Shown piece by piece: positions 1 to 11,213 of a stretch of 64,000 nt of DNA. Made by a program: the position numbers and the translations under genes. Position 1 is the stretch's first letter. Every line of letters begins with the position of its first letter. This DNA comes from Ailanthus altissimus (taxonomy: Eukaryota; Streptophyta; Magnoliopsida; Sapindales; Simaroubaceae): positions 10,451,501-10,515,500 of the forward strand of contig OX327711.1 of the NCBI GenBank assembly GCA_946807835.1. The letters run 5' to 3'. The notes under the pieces were generated by a model. The model was not told where the DNA came from. It searched no databases and worked only from the letters and a program-made list of their open reading frames with translations.

Positions 1-300
1 TTTTAAGAAGATCTTGTTGTGCAAAAATTTGGCCTCATACAATTTTATGAGAGTATCCCAGATCTCTTTTGCTGTCTTCTTTTCCGCTACACTGGATAGC
101 ATGTTATCAGCAAGTGCTAGATGCAGATCAGCAACTGCATTACCGTCAATCTCATTCCACTTGATATCATCAGTGATACCAACGGGTCTTTCATCAATTG
201 CTTCTAAGCATTTGTTTTTCCTTAAAATTGCCTTTATTTTCATTTTTCACAATGTAAAATTACCTCCATTGAACTTCTCAACTTCGTATTTTGCCGCCAT
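1..300 (-). pseudogene. Ty1/copia gag N-terminal fragment (element A)
   Basis: Read on the minus strand from an ATG at 300, this gives a copia Gag N-terminus: MAAKYEVEKFNGGNF, then a region with IKWNEIDGNAVADLHLALAD and KEIWDTLIKLYEAK, all typical of copia Gag. The codon after NFTL is TGA where the family has Trp (TGG), so the frame is broken near 250. The coding strand continues off the left edge of the window. Upstream lie a met-tRNA primer site and an LTR, so this is the 5' part of a copia element on the minus strand. It is not a host gene. The long plus-strand ORF over the same bases is the antisense shadow. Confidence 0.85.
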
Positions 301-454
301 TGCTTTTCACCACGAACTGCTTTCTGCTAGGATCGGCTCCCACTGTTTCACGCGAATAGTACCCGTACGTATAAACAGTAACCGTATGTATGAATAGTAA
401 CTATATATATGAATAGTAATAGTATACGTGAATAGTGGCCTCCTTCAACCAGAA

Positions 455-466
455 GCTCTGATACCA
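455..466 (-). other. Primer-binding site of element A (initiator Met tRNA)
   Basis: The reverse complement reads TGGTATCAGAGC, the standard initiator-Met-tRNA PBS of plant copia elements. It is two bases from the LTR end at 469, which fixes the element's minus-strand orientation and the LTR boundary. Confidence 0.9.
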
Positions 467-468
467 CT

Positions 469-1078
469 TGTTAGGAAATTAAGGGGTGATGCAGGGTCGC
501 AGCTAAAGCGAAATTGAGAAAAATAATAAAAATAAAAATAAGACAAAATACAAGATTACGTGGTTCGGCTTTTAGCCTACGTCTACGGGCGAAGACAGAA
601 GAATCTTTTACTATCAGAAATGGAGAATACAAGTATTGTAGTATTTTAGCCTTATAACCCAAAACTCCAATACACCCAATTCTCCCAAATCACTCAAAAA
701 CTCTCTCAAATTTTTTCATTGAAAAATGAATTGCTAAACTCTCCCATTTATAGGGAGAGTTTAGCATAGTGGACAGCCAACTGTCCACCCTTGCTGAAAA
801 ATTACTGGCACCGTGTGCCAGCAATTGTGTAGCTGGCACACGGTGCCAGCTACTAGCAATTTCTAGAGAGATCAACGAAGATTATAACCAGTTTCGAATT
901 CTCCAGCTTGCGTTTACGCATGTACGATGCATACACCATCACCAAAGCTCGGTTAACATTGGCTTGCTTTTTAATCTGGTCCAATCTGAGCTTTAAAAGA
1001 TCTAACTTGAGTGCCAATACGAATCTCCGGATAGATTCAGTCCCATCGAATCAGATCTCAAACCCTAAAATTAAAACA
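469..1078 (-). repeat. 5' LTR of copia element A
   Basis: The LTR starts (plus-strand view) with TGTTAGG directly next to the PBS. On the minus strand it carries a TATA-like CCTATAAATGGG (about 745-756) and the R/U5 signature 'cccgtagacgtaggc ... gccgaaccacgtaa' (about 560-595), which recurs in copia LTRs of the Tork/Tnt1 kind. A near-palindrome around CTGGCACACGGTGCCAG (about 805-850) sits in U3. The far end at 1078 (..TTAAAACA) is chosen only for a CA terminus. The partner LTR is outside the window, so this boundary is tentative. Confidence 0.65.
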
Positions 1079-1499
1079 AAAACCACAAATAAAAAATATT
1101 TTATACGGCTTATACACTTAACTTTCATATTAAATAAGAAACAAATGGCACAAAAAGTAAAAAAAAATAATAAAAAATAAATTACTATTTAAGTAAAATA
1201 AAAAAACAAAAGTTGTGTTTTCATTTTTATGTTTGTACTTATAGAGCTATAGAGATCATTAGAGTTAGAGTGGGAAGTGAAGAGAAAAGAGAGAGTTAAG
1301 AAGAGGAAGACAATGACAGTAATGGTAGAAGAGAGTAGTCGCACGGTGAAACCGAAGTCTCCGATCATTGTAGGTATGGTGCATGCAGTTTGGTGGTTCG
1401 TCATTTTGATTTTCGATAAGTAGGATGAATGAAAAATGAGAAAAGAAAGATGGAGAATAAGAAAGAGTGAATAAAGTAAGCTGTGTTTACTTGTTTCAT

Positions 1500-1571
1500 T
1501 AAATGATGTCATTTGCGACGGCTAAATTAGCCGTCGCAAAACCTGTTGCAAGTGGCGTATTTTTTGTAGTG
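1500..1571 (-). mobile_element. CACTA (En/Spm)-type terminal sequence
   Basis: The plus strand ends in TTTTTTGTAGTG at 1560-1571, i.e. CACTACAAAAAA on the other strand, the hallmark CACTA terminus. Just inside is a near-perfect palindrome (1512-1540) with arms TTTGCGACGGCTAA and TAGCCGTCGCAAA, followed by a half-copy (GTTGCAAGTGGCG). Subterminal GCCGTCGC hairpins are characteristic of plant CACTA elements. No matching left terminus or transposase was found in 1-1500, so this is an orphan end or a badly decayed small element. Confidence 0.6.
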
Positions 1572-2640
1572 TTTTAAAATTAAAAACAGAGAACAAAAAA
1601 AGCCTTGTTTTGATAATGTTTTTGAAAATGGATAAATAGTTCTTTTGCTTAAAGAAAATAGTAGTGGTTTATGTGAAATATATTTAAAAAATAATAAAAA
1701 ACAATGAAATGTTATTTTTTAATTTTTAATTATAACATCTAAAATATTTTTTTATATTTAAAAATAATTAAGTTTTGACTAATCAAATGCATTTTAATTA
1801 TTTTTTCTTTTGAAAGCGTAACCAAACTAAACTAAATTTTCTTAACTTCATTGAGTTGGTACCAAAATATTTTATGCATTATACTAATATTAACACAAAT
1901 GTAATTCTTGAGAATTTAGTGTTATGTTTTCGTTGTAGGCTAAGTGCACTTCATCCATTTTAGTATGGATTTCAATCCTAACAATAACTAAGTCCAAAAA
2001 AAAAAAAGAACTCTCGGTCATTTCAAAAATAAAAATTTTAAAAAAACGAAGGGAACCTAAAAGATAACTCTTCATCATTTGAAAAAAAAAATCAAAAAAT
2101 AACTCTTGATCATTTCAAAAATTAAAAAAAAAAATACTATAAAGTGACATTTGATCATTTCAAAAATAAAAAGAAAAATGTAACTCTTTCTTTAAAAGTA
2201 TTCTCTCAAAAGAGAGTAAATATTTGAATTGCACTATAAATTTTATTGTGAAAAAATATTATTTTAACTCTTAATTTTATAGATATATACTTATTTAGTT
2301 CTCACTTTTCTACTATATATAACGTTACATTCTGTCTTTATAATGTGTTCATATAAAAGTTACTCTTTTAAGACAAAATGCTACTTTTAAATATGTATGT
2401 GTTTTAAAATTTAAAATATAAATAATGCCAGTTTAAGAATAAGAGAATAAAAGAAAATAATATACAAAGAAATATTAAAATAATTAATTAAAAGAATATT
2501 ATATAAAACAAATCTAAAACACAATTGTCATTTAAAGTCCACTGGTAAATGCAGATTTAAGAAAATTGAGTTTACAGAGAAAATCAAGTTTTAAATTGTT
2601 GTGCCTTACTCAAAAACAGTGGATTCATATGCAAAGAAGA
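1572..2640. other. AT-rich intergenic sequence, no gene seen
   Basis: Low-complexity AT-rich DNA without a coding pattern. Between about 2010 and 2170 a degenerate unit 'aactcttgatcatttcaaaaataaaa' recurs four times at roughly 40-57-base spacing. Nothing else is recognisable. Confidence 0.6.
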
Positions 2641-3128
2641 ATTCATAAATATTTTCCCCCTCCTCCAAGAAAGAGATAGAGACGAGACGAGACGCGACGC
2701 AATGACACGATATAAAATTTAATAAGCAGAAGCAGAATCTTCACGTTTCAAATTTTCTCTTCCCCCACCTCCACTCTTTCTCTCCCTTTGAGACCTATTT
2801 TTTCTTATTTCTTTTTCTCTCCCTCCCTTTCTGTTTCTGTCTCCAAACAAAATAAAAGCAAATCAAACACATTTCATCTCATCATATACTTAAATAATTT
2901 ACCCATACACATACATATGTAGACATAAACATAAGCCCACGAGTTCATTCTATTTCTATATATACACACATAGACCACTTCATTTATTTTTCTCTCCCCA
3001 TTTTATTATATTGCCCCTCCTCCTTTTTAAGCTTCATTATATAGCCGAAAAATTAGAAGAAAAAAAAGAATAGAAAAATAGAAATATTGTGATTTTGAGA
3101 GGAAAAACAAAAGAAGATATTTCGAAAA
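2640..3128 (+). promoter_or_regulatory. Promoter/5'-leader-like CT-rich stretch
   Basis: A run of C/T-rich tracts (about 2753-2850 and 2990-3030) and TATA-like motifs (TATATATACAC about 2957; TTATATAGCC about 3038) leads to the ATG at 3129. This is how plant promoters and leaders look, but the downstream ORF is short and ends without a recognised domain. I infer a remnant promoter and first exon, not a proven gene. Confidence 0.3.
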
Positions 3129-3335
3129 ATGGGTTCGATTCCATACAAACTAAGCTTGGATTTTAGACCAACTATAACAACAATCATAACAACAACTTTG
3201 TATTATGTCCTCGCTTCACAGCGTGGGGAAAGATCGACAAAAGAAACCCCAATTGTTGCTATGAGAATGGCATCATTGCTTGCATCTCCTGGATTGCCTA
3301 CAACCAGAGAACTAACTTTAATATTCAAAGCCTAA
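3129..3335 (+). pseudogene. Short ORF, possible remnant of a GARP/HHO-like first exon
   Basis: The 68-residue ORF begins MGSIPYKLSLDFRP. From memory this resembles the N-terminus of NIGT1/HHO-type GARP transcription factors (M-G-S-x-P-x-x-L-S-L-D-x-R-P), and it follows a CT-rich leader. After that the protein becomes Thr-rich and matches nothing I know; there is no Myb-like DNA-binding domain downstream in any frame. It could be a broken gene copy or chance. No function is claimed. Confidence 0.25.
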
Positions 3336-4084
3336 CCACAAGATTGGATTTATTCTACACCATACCATCTGAGTGAGAGATAGAGAGTATATCAATATTA
3401 ACAGCTTATGTTTAGCTTCGACGATGTAGCAAAGACTCGTTATGAGACAAACATGATGGATTCTGAAAGCAAATCTCACTCCTTGAAAATATTGAAGTAC
3501 TCGAATGAATTGGTAGCCCAAGATGGAACCAGAGTTACTACTCTGACTCTTAGGGGCTAAAGTGTATTAATTGAAATGTTTTGTAGGTTAAAGTCTAATA
3601 TTATAGGGGCTTTCATAATTAAGTTGAAAATTTAAGAGGCTGGAATAAAATAAATTGCTTATTTGTCTAAAAACTTTCTGCCCCTGTAAAGAAATTAAAT
3701 TTGTGACCGTAACTTAAAATTTGAGAACTATAACAAGAAAAAAAAAACAATTATTGGATTATAAAAATATATTCGCTATATTGTATCATTTATCTGAATA
3801 ATTTAGTATTTATACACTAAGAATCAAATCTAACAAATTTGATCATAAAATTAAAATAATTGCAATAACGTATAATCAAAGGACAGGAACACATCCTCAC
3901 TAATTATTATCAATTCGTAGACATAGCAAGGGAAAAAAAAGAACTAGGATTTATGTATTAGCTTGGAAATATGGTCCAAAAGATGAATCATATTAAATAA
4001 GTGTTACCTTTTAAAATAGTAATAATAACAATGCAAGAATGAGTGAATATCCATTCCTTTCAAACTTACACTTAAATAGAAAAA
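3336..4084. other. Intergenic sequence, no gene seen
   Basis: AT-rich, no convincing coding frame, no element termini recognised. Confidence 0.5.
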
Positions 4085-4740
4085 GGAAGAAAACGCTCTC
4101 AGACAAGGTAAGGCCGCCGCCCTTTCCCCATATCCACCGGAGAGGGGCTTCGGCCTCCTCTCCGATGGAAACATCCCCTCTCTCCCCTTTGTTTACTCTT
4201 TTGTGTTTTGTTTCTTTTACTTGTTCCGGCTTTTGGTGGTTGTTCTGGTGGCTGGATCTAGGCAATTCTTGCCAGCTTCAAAACTTCATGTGATGTGCTC
4301 TATTTGCACTTCGGCGTGTTTCTCTGGTAATCCGCACTTTGTTGGTAAGGTCTCGACGTCTGCATCCCACACTTAACCCTGTTCAGATCCCTCCTACTGC
4401 CATGTTTCCTTAGCTTTATCTCAGTCAGTTTTTGTCGAATCTTCACCGAACTTCCACCAGATGTTGTCCCTTTTGTTTTCCTTTTGCACTCTCAAGCCCC
4501 CTGTCACCACTGGTAAGGTTGACCTTTTGGATTCCTTCGATCTCGTCGTTGCCTCGTCTTCAACTTGATTCAGACCAGTTCGAATGAGCTCCCTCCGGCT
4601 GATCAGGCATCCTTTGGCTAGTGTTTTCCGATCTTCTTCTTCGACGATTCTCCATCTGATTGTTCATAATTGTGCCTTCGAAATCTGTGCTGTTTGCTGA
4701 GTCACTGTTGCTAGTTTTATGTAATAATGACATGTTTGTT
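4085..4740. other. GC-richer unidentified segment
   Basis: A compositional island within AT-rich DNA, with GGCCGCCGCCC and CGGCCTCCTCTCCGATGG at its left end and C/T-rich text with many CG steps (GTCTCGACGTC, GATCTCGTCGTTGCCTCG) across it. Both strands have ORFs of about 80 codons, but neither looks like a known protein. It could be the 5' region of a LINE or an old gene fragment. I see no poly(A) tail or TSD that would decide. Confidence 0.35.
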
Positions 4741-5322
4741 TGTGTTAGTTTTAATTTAGAATAAATTGACGAAATAATTTTTTCTTTATTTAAGGGATTC
4801 ATATATTCCTTTTTAGTGGAGGTCTACACTTTCCTTTTTTCGAAAGGTCTTTATCCTATTTTTTTAAAGAGTTTGATTATTACTCTTCTTTGCAAGAGTT
4901 TTTATTTGACAGGTGGCTTCAATATGTATTTATTTTATAAATGAGTTTGTATAAATAATTTATGTATAGTATTATATTTTTTATATATATAATGAAAGTT
5001 TTATTTTAATAAGAAATGTAATATATCATATAGTGAGTACTCAGTGACAAAATTCTATAATACATGATAAATTGTGTTAAAGTTGTGAATTAATTAAGCA
5101 GTACCAATGATAATGTTACTCATGATCATATAATAAACTATGTCATCCATTAAATTATTTATATATATATATAAATGATTTTAGTAAGCCATCATAAAAT
5201 ATTGGATTCATCATCATCCAAATCATTTAGTGTTATTTTCTCTTATTTAATCAATCTTATGTAAATGGTACCAATTTAGAACTAAGGTTGAAGAGTACGT
5301 CTAGCATACTTTTGTAGTATAG
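4741..5322. other. AT-rich intergenic sequence
   Basis: Contains a (TA)n run near 5161-5174. No gene or element end seen before the LTR of element E at 5323. Confidence 0.5.
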
Positions 5323-5547
5323 TGTTAAAGTTCTCAGGTTTCGAAACTTTAAGAAATTACTTGAATACTTTTGATACTTTTGAAGTTTTCAAGAACACTT
5401 ACCTTTTCCTCCTTTCTTACTTTTGAGTACTTCTTGAATTTTAGAACATCATTCTTTTATAAGAAGAGACACTCTAATACTCAAGTAAGTAATAGATTAA
5501 GAAAATAGGTGTTGTATGTAAAAAGTATTTAGGCATGCAAGAGGCTA

Positions 5548-8299
5548 TGTCACGTCCCAGACCCAAAAGATCCGACACACGACATCACTTACATTCATTC
5601 ACTGTATGTGCACTCATAATTATATTACACAAAATTTTCAACTTTCATTTCAATTTCTTTCAGAATTATAGCAATTGAATTATGACTGGGACAATTATTA
5701 AACCGGAGATACGCAGAGTTTTCTCAGAGATTAACACTCTACTACGTCACCAGTAGCAACTTTGTTACCGGGAGCCCAGAATATATCCATTGCAAATTCT
5801 TACTTAAAATCATCCAATAACCACACTTTATAAAACTTAAACCAAATTCAATCCACACACAATGAAATAATACATAAGTATTTATTCAATAGGGACAAAC
5901 CAAATATCCTATCCCACGTGTCTCCAAATGAAACACACAACAACCTAGCAACTTAGGGAACCCAAGGAACAGCAGAAGCCTTGCCAAATTCGCTAAGCAC
6001 ACATGTACCTTATTTACCTGAAATCACCATAAACTATAATGAGTATAAAACTCAGTAAGCATACTAGTTTTTCATATATCAAATACAAATACATATATGT
6101 ACACAATGCATATGTATGATATGCTGTGATCAATCAAAATCATAATCTTATCAAATCACATATCATGTAAGCGCTTACACATTCTTTCAAAACACATAAT
6201 AGGAATACCATTACTCAACTACTACTTAGTAGGACTTACATATCACATATCACATAATGAGCCAAATGTCACTCGTATGTGACATACCGTATGAGAGGAA
6301 TAGTACAAGTGAGGTCTTTAAATCACACATATATAACGCTTATGCCCGAAGGTAAAAGCCAAACCCTCACCCTGATCATCGGTGAGTCCTCTCACATGTA
6401 CCTATACGCCACCACACGAATGTGATGACTCACACTTCCTTTAGGTACCAATAGGATCCTCCCTACATACGGAACACATAACATATACCAATCCCGAAGG
6501 AAAGGCCACACATAAAGGCTCCACAAATCACATAAAATGCCTACTAAGTTAACAGTGAGTTCAAGTACCCTCAAATCACAAAATATTTCTCATGGACATA
6601 TTACACTTCAAAAGCTTTCTTTATTAAACGCATCTTATTTTGGAAAGCTCTCTTTCAAAAAAACACATGTATGTCCATGCTCAATGTCAATGCTCACATT
6701 CATAAACATATATTCATCTTTCATATCAAAATATACTTTGACATATCATAAACATATTCTTAACCCCATTTACAAAATCATACAAAACAATTATTATGTT
6801 TATTGTGATTCCAGTAGTAAGTCTAGTATACTTACCTCTTAACACTTTCAACTACAAGGCTTAAATCTCCTTAACCTATCAATGGAGATTAATCCTTTCA
6901 TAAGCCTCACAATTCACACAAAATACTTTAAATAGCTTACAAAATTATACACAATGCATTTATCACATTAAATTGGTCTAAATATTTGGTTTCTCAAAAC
7001 CTGTCATTCTGACCACTTACACTTAACAAAAATTTCTAATACATCAAATGATGTCCAATTACTCCGAAATCAGAATATATCATTCTTGACTCATATATAC
7101 TTCTTATATATGAATATTATATCAAAATTCCTACACAATCCATTCCATACACACCATCGAATCCAAACTACAAACCTGACAGGATCAAGATACTTACTGA
7201 ACAGTATTCAATCTCCCAATTTTATAAAATCATATACTAACTCAAAAATTATAAAACTACCACATAATTACTCTTGACACATATCTCAGTCCATGATAAA
7301 TATTTGGCTTTCAAATAACTGCCAAAAGTATTTTAAAACTATTTTATTTCATAACTTTAAAAATCTGTTAATCAAATACTACAATGAGCTGATACACTTT
7401 AGAAATTCATAACACTTCAACCACATTGATCCAAATTCTCAATTCCGAGTATATCATATTAGACATATAAAATTATCATATTCCAAAAATTCATAATTTG
7501 TAAAGATCATTCAGCAGGTCAAAAATTATTTTCCACTGTATTATACTGTTTACACAGGAAATTTCCAGAATTCCAGGGTCATTTTGGTAAATTCACTAAA
7601 AATTCAATTTCTGAGATTGTCAGTCGATTCAAAGTCTCAGATGATCCTAAACATGTCTAATTTCATATACTCAAAATTCAAAACCAGAATCGAATCACAA
7701 CAATTTATAAAATTCCTAGATCAAGAGGTTATCCAGCAGAAATTTCATAATTCATCATGATTTATCAAACTATCTTATAGATCATCATCAATTCTCACAA
7801 CATCAAACGAAATACACATCAAATCCTTAATTATACATATTTCCAGAAATCAAAACTTAAAGAAATTAACTTAATTAACACCAATAAATTGATAATTAGT
7901 TGTGATATACCTCTAAAGATCCAAAATTCCAATTTCTTCTTCTTTTTCTTCTTCTTCTTCTCTTTCTCTCTCCTTTATTTCTCTCTTCTCTCTCTAAAAA
8001 TGGGTAGCTCGACAAAAATGAGAGAATTAGGGTTTTTAAAAGTGTATTTTTATACTAAATGGTTAATTTTTGGTATTTACGAATTCACCCCCAAAACTTT
8101 CAAAGTATAACAATTTGGTCCCTAAAATAATTCCAAAGTCTTGCAAATAAACCCAATACTAATAGTATATCCTTAACCTATAAAAACACTACTAATAACA
8201 ATATATAAATCAAGGATCACCCACATACAAATAAAATACGTATATTTATATATATATAAATATACATATTCTTACCAGTTATGGATACTGGTTACTACA
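5548..8299. mobile_element. Solo LTR F1 (2.75 kb, TGTCACG...CTACA)
   Basis: A TG...CA unit flanked by the exact 5-bp duplication GGCTA (5543-5547 and 8300-8304), inserted in the 3' LTR of element E. A second copy lies at 36763-39443. No internal domain, PBS or PPT-bounded coding region is present, so each is best read as a solo LTR of a long-LTR gypsy family. The TGTCACG start is common in Tekay/Del-like LTRs. A CT-rich tract (7930-8000) next to TAGTATAAAAATAC on the minus strand hints at minus orientation. Confidence 0.75.
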
Positions 8300-8715
8300 G
8301 GCTAATTAAATTGTTAAAGGATGCTCTTAAAGATTACTTAAAGATCTCAAGAATGCTCTGGTTTTTTGTATCTTCAATTGAATTAATTAATTGTGAGAAA
8401 TCATCCCCTTATATAACAGTGAAAGCAAATCCAAAATAATATTTAAGTGTGTTCAAATAATGTGTATTATATGGCAAATAGAAGAAGTAAAATTTAGATT
8501 TAATAATCATAATCATACTTGAATTCATAAACTATAATAAAAAAAGAAACAAGAATTATAATTGAAACCTGTTTTCTCCTTTCCTGCTTATTTCATTTTT
8601 TTACTTAAGAAATACGTATTAAAGAATGGATCGTGTTTTACCTGTTAAACGAGTCAAACTTGGATTTTAGTTTTTTTTTTAACATCTTCGAGCTTTGAAC
8701 TAGGATGTGTTAGAT

Positions 8716-10152
8716 TGATAAGGGCAAATTTGTCATATATTTTCTCATGTTTTTATTATTGATATTTTATGATTTTATGAGAATAGATGGCTATTTATGT
8801 GCATTATTGTTATTTATAGGGACTTGAACGAAATTTAAAGAAAGAACGCAAAAGGAGCGAAAACAGGGACTAAAATGCAAAGTTTTCAAAGTATGTGTCC
8901 AGCGCCCTCGCGCCACAAGTATTTTCGCCCCAGCGTTGGAATAGTGATCGAAATTAGAAAAACGACCTGTTTAAGTCGCGTCTGGCGCTCCAGCGCCGAA
9001 GAGTCACCGCGCCAGCGACGTTGCAGCGCTCCAGCGCCAAGATCCCACCGCTCCAGCGGTGAAGGCTTTTTCACGCGTCGCCCCAGCGACAGATGTATAG
9101 CGCGCCAGCGGTAGTGCGAGTCCTAGTCCGATGAGAATTGAGATTTTCAAGCTCAAATCAATCCCTATATAAAGCCACTCGTCCCCAGCCTTCAAGAAAA
9201 AAGCCAAGACGACCCAAGAGCACCAAGAATACAGAGCACGAGTCTTGGAGAGCAATAGGAGCTTAATTGAAGCAACTTTAGAGAGAGATACAAGACGTTC
9301 TTCGGCATCAAGAGTTTCTAGGCAGCGCAATTAAGAGCAATTCGACGTCTATATCGGTTTGCTAATAATTGTATCATGTTTTATAATTATTTCTACTGCT
9401 GTTCTCTTGTAGCCATGAGCTAATTTATTTTCTAGGGTTAATATTTGAACTCAATATGTGTGCTTAATTGCCATATCTTTTTAGTATTTAATAAACTTAG
9501 TCATTTATTATTTAAATTACTTGTGTTTAATGCTTCAATATATCTGGCCAATATATGGTGAATGAATTGGTAATATTATTGATAAACTCGGAAGAGGAAT
9601 CATAATATTTAGACCTAGGTAATTTGATGCATGATTGTAGAGTAACATTCAATGTTGCATATGCAAGTTTCAACTTAGGATAGGAATATACCTAATTGGC
9701 ATGTATGATCAATAAGACCTAATCTTAATGAATCTTAATTTATTACAAGTACCATAGGAATATAGGTATTTGGTAACTTAAGATATACTTGCATGACCTT
9801 GGAAGAGGCTTGTGAATACATTAGTGTCTTGATCAATAATAAAGACTAAGTGAGTTAAATATTAGAGGGTTAATCATTAGAAACATATTGAGGGATAATA
9901 TTAATCCTAGGTTCTCTCTACGTTGCTATATCTTTAAATCTCATTGCATTGTGTTTTTACTTTTATATTTTTTACATTCATTCTTAGATTTTTGTTTTTC
10001 TGAATAATTATTAGGAAGATATAATTTTAGTAATTGGTTAAAAAGAAAAAATTATCCCTGTGGGTTCGACATCCGACTTATTTAGTCTCTTTATTACTTG
10101 CATACGATAGTGTATACTTGCACTTAATTTATGATATAGAAATATCGCATCA
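8716..10152 (+). mobile_element. Solo LTR of Athila-like family C
   Basis: TGATAAGG...GCATCA flanked by an exact TSD TAGAT (8711-8715 and 10153-10157). The sequence is homologous to both LTRs of element C. It has a TATA box (CCTATATAAAGCC, about 9164) and, at its right end, the 'tgggttcgacatccgac..ttgcatacgatag' text typical of Athila/Tat LTR ends. Between 8896 and 9118 is a striking GC-rich block built from CAGCG/GCGCCAGCG words. No internal coding region is present; it is a recombined solo LTR. Confidence 0.85.
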
Positions 10153-10189
10153 TAGATCCAGCTTTGACATTTATCCATCATTCATCTAT

Positions 10190-11213
10190 AAAAAATGGGT
10201 AGAACTTTCCCATTGACAAACTTAAGACTACCTATCAAATACCTAAAGACATCAAGGTTCGAGTTCTGCTTCAGAAGGACCTTCTGTTTCCTAAAATAGT
10301 GAAGCGTGGAGAACTCCCTTTGTTTTGTGAGAACCTTAAGTGCTTTATGTTTCCTATTCCCCTAATAATCTTGTAATTCTTTCATGTTACTGGCCTTTCT
10401 CCTCTTTAGGTTCATTGCAATATTTTTTGTTTTTATCTCATCTAAGACACAACCTTCTTAAGCCATATAATGAACCCACCACACTGTCTAACCTTTTATG
10501 ACATCTTTTTGGCCTACTTCCTTATCCATCACAAAGCCAATTCTTTTGGCTCCCAAAAGAGGAAGGAAGTTTTTCAAAGACTTTAAAGAAAAATAAGCCA
10601 TCTTTTAAGAGAGTGCCATACTGATAAGTGGTAATTGGAAACAATCATGGCCTTTATTTACGTTAAACAACTTGTTCAAATTTTATGATTGGGAGACTAC
10701 TCTATCCTTTCCATTGATTCTTGGATGTGAGCAATTATTGAAGAGGTTCTTCTAAAATAACCCTATCAATCAAAAATAAATTCATACCGTTAAAATGCTG
10801 AGTAAGTACTCCAATTTACAATAGGTTAATTACTTCTCATGTGCTTTGATTAACCATTAAGGTCAAAACTCCTCCATTTGACTTTATGAGATTTCGCCAC
10901 AAGATCTTGTTTCATGAATTCCTTTCTTAAGAGAAATTGTTACTGGAATGGAGTCTTGATGAGGATAAAACTATTTCTTCTTCTCGTTCTTACAACCTTC
11001 CCCATTTTTAAATATCAATAAGTCTTTTCCTTTTCTTTAAAGAATTAATTTTTTTCTTACTTCGTGATCTTATAAATTTTCATTCTTCCCTTTTGTAGCA
11101 ACTTCAGTGGAGGCAATTTGTCTTTCCCTTAAAGGGGAAATTTTAGACATTATTATGGTTGGCCATCCTCTGGAGTCTGAAAGTCAGCTGCTTAAAGATG
11201 TTGATCATAGTTC
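10190..11213 (+). pseudogene. Accessory ORF of element E, N-terminal half (gypsy 'Transposase_28'-like)
   Basis: Antisense to E's pol, the plus strand carries a degenerate frame whose start reads KLKTTYQIPKDIKVRV (from about 10215), then GELPLFCENLKCFMFPIPLI, ..LLHVTGL-like text, a WKQSWPLFTLNNLFKFYDWET stretch in another frame, and CEQLLKRFF. This layout resembles the plant 'putative gypsy type transposon' domain (Pfam Transposase_28, PF04195), from memory. Stops and frameshifts are frequent and no clear ATG remains. It continues at 20062 after element D. Related antisense genes between pol and the 3' LTR are known from Tat elements such as Grande (gene 23). Function is unknown. Confidence 0.55.

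Larger units (their letters stand above)
5323..10169 (-). repeat. 3' LTR of element E, interrupted by two solo LTRs
   Basis: Segments 5323-5547, 8305-8715 and 10158-10169 align in order with the right LTR at 40470-41113. Shared blocks include 'agaacac..tttcctcctttcttgc', 'aaagtatttaggcatgcaagaggcta', the 'tcttcaattgaattaattaa' block and '..ccagctttgaca'. The LTR runs TGTTAAAG...CTTTGACA. The pieces are separated by insertions F1 and the C-family solo LTR, each with exact 5-bp TSDs. Confidence 0.8.

Noticed and set aside
14..397. 127-codon plus-strand ORF at the left edge
   Set aside because: It is the antisense of a recognisable copia gag read on the minus strand; PBS and LTR orientation agree.
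6392..7277. ORFs repeated at 37578-38448
   Set aside because: They occur in both F LTR copies but carry no domain, are on both strands and are broken differently; explained by LTR homology.
8875..9330. ORFs over the GC-rich part of the solo C LTR
   Set aside because: Open on both strands because CG-rich words lack stops; the region is LTR U3, not coding.
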